Assembly (NCBI GenBank): GCA_018304205.1 | Contig: JAGVWR010000031.1 | Span: 1 to 23,663, forward strand | Source: Candidatus Pacearchaeota archaeon | GTDB lineage: Archaea > Nanobdellota > Nanobdellia > Pacearchaeales > GW2011-AR1 | Length of the DNA: 23,663 nt | Reading direction: 5' to 3' | In this document: piece by piece, positions 20,384 through 23,663 of the stretch | How positions within the stretch are numbered: the first letter of the stretch is position 1 | How the letters are laid out: each line of letters begins with the position of its first letter | Translations under genes and position numbers: made by a program | The notes under the pieces: model-generated | Database searches by the model: none | Told to the model about the DNA's origin: nothing | What the model saw: the letters and a program-made list of their open reading frames with translations, nothing else

Positions 20384-21265
20384 ATGAATGCTTTCATTTA
20401 CAACTCTAAAATTGCCATAGTCGGTTATGGAAGAATGGGGCAGTTAATAGAACAAAAGATAAAAGAAAACAATATAAAATACAAAGATATTTCAGCACCT
20501 TTAGAATATAAAGTTATTTTAAGAAATGCTTTAAGTTATCAATCATTAAAAGATATTTCCTCAGTTATTTGTTTCCCTAATCCTGATTCAGGATATCAAG
20601 TTTCAAAGTTTATATTAGAGTCTGGCAAAAATTTAGTTTTAGGTACAACGGGTTTTTATAGACATGCGGATGGATTAAAAAATCAAGGTATGCTTGATGA
20701 ATTAAATAAAATTGCAGTAAAATCAGGATCATGTAGCGTTTATACATCCAATTTTTCAGAAGGCGTTAATCTTTTTTGGAGGAATCTTAATTCATTAGCA
20801 AAAAATTTAAGATCTTATTACGATCCTATTGTTATAGAAGCTCACCACATAGAAAAGAAAGATTCTCCTTCAGGAACTGCTCTTTCATGTGGAGATATTC
20901 TCTTATCTGTCTATACTGAGCATTTATTTAATAGCAAGAAAGGATTCCAATTAATCAGAAGCGATAATATCGCAAGATGTCTAAAAGATTCTCTCGATAA
21001 AACATATTTTTTAGCTATGAAAGAAGAAATACAATCGGCTAAGGATAAAATACCAATTATTTCGATAAGACATGGCGATATACCTGGAACACATAGAGTT
21101 ATCTTTATTGGCAAAGATCTAATTAGTTTAGACAATATTGCTCTCTCAAGAGATGAATTTGCTTATGGAGCCTTATCTGCAAGTGAATGGCTCACTTATA
21201 AAATAAAAAAAGGTTTTATGCCTGCAGGCTTTCATTGTATAGAGGGAAATCTTTTAAGTTACTAA
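20384..21265 (+). CDS. dapB: 4-hydroxy-tetrahydrodipicolinate reductase (DapB-like)
   Basis: The protein has 293 residues, a little longer than usual. The NAD(P)H site is KIAIVGYGRMGQLI (residues 9-22), then LVLGTTGF, TSNFSEGVNLFW, and the family signature IEAHHIEKKDSPSGTAL, which holds the catalytic His and Lys. A later SIRHGDIPGTHRVIFIG completes the dimer/substrate part. DapB makes tetrahydrodipicolinate for lysine and cell-wall synthesis. No other dap gene is in the window, so the pathway context is unknown. A middle segment (about 170-215) is divergent and could alter substrate preference. It converges with the next gene with a 4-nt gap. Confidence 0.86.
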   Translation: MNAFIYNSKIAIVGYGRMGQLIEQKIKENNIKYKDISAPLEYKVILRNALSYQSLKDISSVICFPNPDSGYQVSKFILESGKNLVLGTTGFYRHADGLKNQGMLDELNKIAVKSGSCSVYTSNFSEGVNLFWRNLNSLAKNLRSYYDPIVIEAHHIEKKDSPSGTALSCGDILLSVYTEHLFNSKKGFQLIRSDNIARCLKDSLDKTYFLAMKEEIQSAKDKIPIISIRHGDIPGTHRVIFIGKDLISLDNIALSRDEFAYGALSASEWLTYKIKKGFMPAGFHCIEGNLLSY

Positions 21266-21269
21266 CAGT

Positions 21270-22487
21270 TTAAGCTGCATTAGCCGAATTCCACTTAGAA
21301 TTCCACTGTTCATAATTTGCTCTTTTATCTCCGCTTTGGAAAGAATATTTTTTAGGATTTTCAATGTATTCTGTTAGAAATTCATTTATTTTGCCACTCT
21401 GCACGGCGGTCACAGTAAATTCAAGGATATTCTTAAAAGTATCTCTTGATATTTTTACAGCTGATTCATCTCCTTCAAATATTCTCTGTGCCCCAGAATG
21501 ATACATAAGTTTCCATGTTTCTATAGCCGTTACAAGTGGACTAAAGCAAAATGCTTTATAACCGCTTAAATAATCAGGAATACTTGCAACATAGCCTGCC
21601 GAATCTTTCAAATTTTCCCTTGCAAGGCCATACAAACTCTCAAAGACGTTCTCCCTCATATCTTTAGCAACTTTATCTTTGCTATAAAACAACTCTTGAG
21701 GATTCATTCCAGGGAACAATTCTCTTGGAATAAACAATGTTCTTGAATCGGGATAATCCGCTCTTGCATCCTGATCTTCTCTTATATTTTTAGCAACATT
21801 GGTTAATTGTAATCCTCTTCCTAGTACTTTCGCCTTATTCTTATCTAAAATTTCGTGTTGGTTATCAGTAGCCTCAACAATTTGAGTTAAACCTATTCCA
21901 ACAAGACCTGCAACATAATCACAATATTCTACTAAATCTGTCACTTTCTGTAATTCTCTTGCTTCTAACGCTTTAATCATTCCAACAGACATATTTCCTA
22001 CAGAGTTTCTTATAATATCTCTAATTGGTTGACTAAAACCTTGTGTAGATTTTAATACAGTGCCTCTTGCAAAATGTTTAATAAATACTCTTTTATGTTC
22101 TGAAATTGCTCCAGACATCATTTTTTCAGTTGCTATTCTTAAATCTCCAGTAATTAAATCATCTATTGAATCTTTAGAGTCTCTTCTAGCAACTTCAGCA
22201 TAACAATAATGTAGTTTTCTCAAGGCATCAATTTTATCAGTTATGGGAAACCTTCCATCTTCCGCTTCATCAGTAGCTCTTAACGCATTATAAAGATCCT
22301 GGACAATGTATCTCTTATTGTTTTCTTCCTGCCCCTTAAGTGTTTCTAAATGTGAGATCGGGAAAGAGAAACTTCTAGAAAGTAAGAAAAGAAGATCTGA
22401 GCTTGTCAAGAGTTCTCCAGATCTGTCCTTCTTAAGAATTTCATCAATATTGGGGATAATACTATCATTCATATAAAAATACGCCAT
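21270..22487 (-). CDS. Squalene/phytoene synthase-family enzyme
   Basis: The 405-residue protein has the head-to-head prenyl synthase layout: a first acidic motif in LRATDEAEDGRF (residues 70-80), then the second half with EYCDYVAGLVGIGLTQIVEA, and a second acidic motif LTNVAKNIREDQDARADYPD followed by SRTLFIPRELFPG. This is close to squalene and phytoene synthases, which condense two C15 or C20 diphosphates. Both Asp-rich regions are present but changed (DEAED and REDQDARAD), so activity is likely but the product is uncertain. It has no C-terminal membrane anchor. Either Met1 or Met6 (22472) may be the start. No other isoprenoid gene lies nearby. Confidence 0.8.
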   Translation of the reverse strand: MAYFYMNDSIIPNIDEILKKDRSGELLTSSDLLFLLSRSFSFPISHLETLKGQEENNKRYIVQDLYNALRATDEAEDGRFPITDKIDALRKLHYCYAEVARRDSKDSIDDLITGDLRIATEKMMSGAISEHKRVFIKHFARGTVLKSTQGFSQPIRDIIRNSVGNMSVGMIKALEARELQKVTDLVEYCDYVAGLVGIGLTQIVEATDNQHEILDKNKAKVLGRGLQLTNVAKNIREDQDARADYPDSRTLFIPRELFPGMNPQELFYSKDKVAKDMRENVFESLYGLARENLKDSAGYVASIPDYLSGYKAFCFSPLVTAIETWKLMYHSGAQRIFEGDESAVKISRDTFKNILEFTVTAVQSGKINEFLTEYIENPKKYSFQSGDKRANYEQWNSKWNSANAA

Positions 22488-22541
22488 TTTAGCTATTTAT
22501 TAATTTATCTGTTCTTAAATTAGACCTGATTATAGCTAAAA

Positions 22542-22550
22542 GAATATAAA
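22542..22550 (+). promoter_or_regulatory. TATA box of the MGMT-like gene
   Basis: GAATATAAA lies about 27 nt before ATG 22573. Confidence 0.5.
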
Positions 22551-22572
22551 GTACAACCCATACCGCCATCAT

Positions 22573-22869
22573 ATGACTAAATTCAACGAAAAATGTTATT
22601 CTTTGTTAAAAACCGTGCCAAAAGGAAAAGTTACAACTTATAAAGCAATGGCCGCAGCTCTTAACACTAAAGCATACCGCGCCATTGGAAATGCAATGAA
22701 TAGAAATCCCTTTGCTCCAGAAGTGCCTTGTCATAGAGTCGTGAAATCCACAGGAGAAATTGGAGGATACGCCTTAGGAGTAAAGAACAAAATAAAATTA
22801 TTAAATAAAGAAGGCATAGAAGTATTAGATGATAAGGTTGATTTAGACAAATATCTTCATAAGTTTTAA
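22573..22869 (+). CDS. ogt: MGMT/Ogt-type alkyl-DNA methyltransferase, C-terminal domain only
   Basis: The 98-residue protein is just the DNA-binding and active-site domain: KVTTYKAMAAALNTKAYRAIGNAMNRNP with the recognition helix and VPCHRVV with the alkyl-acceptor Cys (C53), then GGYALGVKNKIKLLNKEG. It removes alkyl groups from O6-guanine in a one-way suicide reaction. The N-terminal ribonuclease-H-like domain seen in Ada/Ogt is absent, as in many archaeal short forms. The Cys is present, so it is not an alkyltransferase-like (ATL) variant that carries Trp there. The next gene's TATA overlaps its stop. Confidence 0.85.
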   Translation: MTKFNEKCYSLLKTVPKGKVTTYKAMAAALNTKAYRAIGNAMNRNPFAPEVPCHRVVKSTGEIGGYALGVKNKIKLLNKEGIEVLDDKVDLDKYLHKF

Positions 22870-22894
22870 ATATAGTTAATTATCTGAGTTTATT

Positions 22895-23572
22895 ATGATA
22901 TCAAAAATAGATTTTGATTATTTCTGGCGATTAGAATCAATAAACAATGCGCTGCAGATGGCAGTTGTAAAACCAGTAACAATAATAGAGAACACCAAAG
23001 GTTGTTTTGGAAGTGTATTTACATCTGAAATTTATTATGATGCCGCAGATAATGAAGTACAAGCAAGATCAATAATGAAGAAAAGACTTGAAATTGGAGA
23101 AGAGGACATTCTCATTCATTTAAAATTATTTGGAAAAATGAGAGATAATTTTTATTCAATACAAGAATTTGCAAACACCCAAAACAGAAATGAAATATAT
23201 AACGAAACAAAATATTTGTGCAAAAATCTTTTAAAATATCATGATTTAGTAATTTCTCACAAGAATAAATTAAAAGAATTTACATTTCTAGAGCTTCCCA
23301 GTGCACAAAAATCAAAATTATTCCTGACACCATTTGTCCATTCTGATGGAAGAGGTTACTTAAGGCATTTAAGATTTAATAATGAAGATATAAATTGGGA
23401 TAAGTCTGTATCCTATTTTAAAAAATCAAATTTCAACTTTAAAACATCAAACTGTAAAATCCCGGAACTAGTTCCAACACAAGATGATGGAGAAGGAATT
23501 AATTATGAAACTCTTAGAGGTCGCCTGGAATTAACAATAGAATTAATTAGAAGAGCAAAGGAAGAATTTTAA
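22895..23572 (+). CDS. Unknown protein, 225 residues
   Basis: No family is recognised. The product is hydrophilic without membrane segments. It has an alternating strand-helix start (SKIDFDYFWRLESINNALQM, VKPVTIIENTKGCFGSVF) with a helical middle (ARSIMKKRLEIGEEDILIHLK) and a basic, aromatic C-terminal part (RGYLRHLRFNNEDINW) ending in a charged helix LELTIELIRRAKEEF. TTTTAAATAT about 25 nt before ATG 22895 overlaps the stop of the MGMT-like gene, so it can be transcribed on its own. It could be an accessory or regulatory protein. Confidence 0.6.
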   Translation: MISKIDFDYFWRLESINNALQMAVVKPVTIIENTKGCFGSVFTSEIYYDAADNEVQARSIMKKRLEIGEEDILIHLKLFGKMRDNFYSIQEFANTQNRNEIYNETKYLCKNLLKYHDLVISHKNKLKEFTFLELPSAQKSKLFLTPFVHSDGRGYLRHLRFNNEDINWDKSVSYFKKSNFNFKTSNCKIPELVPTQDDGEGINYETLRGRLELTIELIRRAKEEF

Positions 23573-23587
23573 TTGAGAAGAAATCCC

Positions 23588-23602
23588 CACAGCTCTGCTG
23601 TG
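23588..23602 (+). terminator. Hairpin after the unknown gene
   Basis: CACAGC (23588-23593) pairs with GCTGTG (23597-23602) around TCT, with flanking CCC/GGG able to extend it. It lies 16 nt after the stop codon but has no T-tract, so a termination role is uncertain. Confidence 0.35.
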
Positions 23603-23613
23603 ACTGGGTAAAA

Positions 23614-23621
23614 ACTATATA
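23614..23621 (+). promoter_or_regulatory. TATA box for a gene entering the window edge
   Basis: ACTATATA lies about 25 nt before ATG 23642. Confidence 0.45.
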
Positions 23622-23641
23622 GTTATCTTATTCTAAAATTT

Positions 23642-23663
23642 ATGTATGAATTACATCATGCTT
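23642..23663 (+). CDS. Start of a gene cut by the window edge
   Basis: ATG 23642 is at leaderless distance from the TATA box and opens MYELHHA before the window ends. Nothing can be said of function. The last 11 bases (ACATCATGCTT) also occur in the 3' arm of the palindromic element, so this may instead be repeat sequence. Confidence 0.3.

Overview
The window is AT-rich archaeal DNA, most like a small-genome DPANN archaeon of the Woesearchaeota/Pacearchaeota type. That placement is inference. It rests on archaeal gene types (archaeal-style YchF tail, TATA boxes about 25 nt upstream of start codons with almost no leader, CAX exchanger, XPD/DinG-like helicase, PurF, HtpX/LemA), on many small orphan proteins, and on membrane proteins carrying TG-x-x-TG-like motifs just after a membrane segment. 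Genes are tightly packed on both strands and convergent pairs nearly touch. No tRNA, rRNA or CRISPR array was found.

Layout. 1-1790: tail of a YchF-type GTPase, a broken small ORF, two adjacent DUF167 proteins, a small metallopeptidase and a DUF192 protein whose C-terminus is cut by an insertion sequence. 1771-2759: a complete IS481-like element with 27-bp terminal inverted repeats. 3003-6981: an unknown protein carrying a 120-bp palindromic repeat in frame, a Ca2+/H+ exchanger, a cold-shock protein, a tiny zinc-ribbon protein, a DEAD-box RNA helicase, and a gene remnant cut by a half copy of the repeat. 6982-10600: a SLOG/DprA-like protein and then an accessory zone of small acidic, basic and membrane proteins, short dispersed repeats, gene debris and a GC-richer structured RNA candidate (about 10250-10482). 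10598-12421: a membrane-protein gene broken by an in-frame TGA, a membrane-anchored thioredoxin-like protein, another full palindromic repeat and an unknown protein. 12474-23572: mostly housekeeping genes: LemA, a cupin, an XPD/DinG-like helicase, a family 2 glycosyltransferase, TrhO, a small membrane protein, PurF, HtpX, DapB, a squalene/phytoene-synthase-like enzyme, an MGMT-type alkyltransferase and an unknown protein.

The most unusual feature is a family of palindromic elements. A full unit has two hairpins of the same design: an outer stem, a 5'-side bulge and an inner stem built on CCACCTTT/AAAGGTGG. Full copies lie at 3048-3167 and 11698-11830, and a one-hairpin copy at 6794-6859. The 3048-3167 copy is exactly 40 codons long and sits in frame inside an otherwise open gene. 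The layout recalls non-autonomous IS200/IS605-type elements or Rickettsia palindromic elements, but no transposase for it is in the window. Three other points stand out: isolated sequences resembling the ends of the IS481-like element at 463 and 4810, outside the real IS; the structured RNA directly upstream of a Lys-rich mini-protein; and a minus-strand operon of YGWGW-motif membrane proteins facing a diverged plus-strand paralogue.
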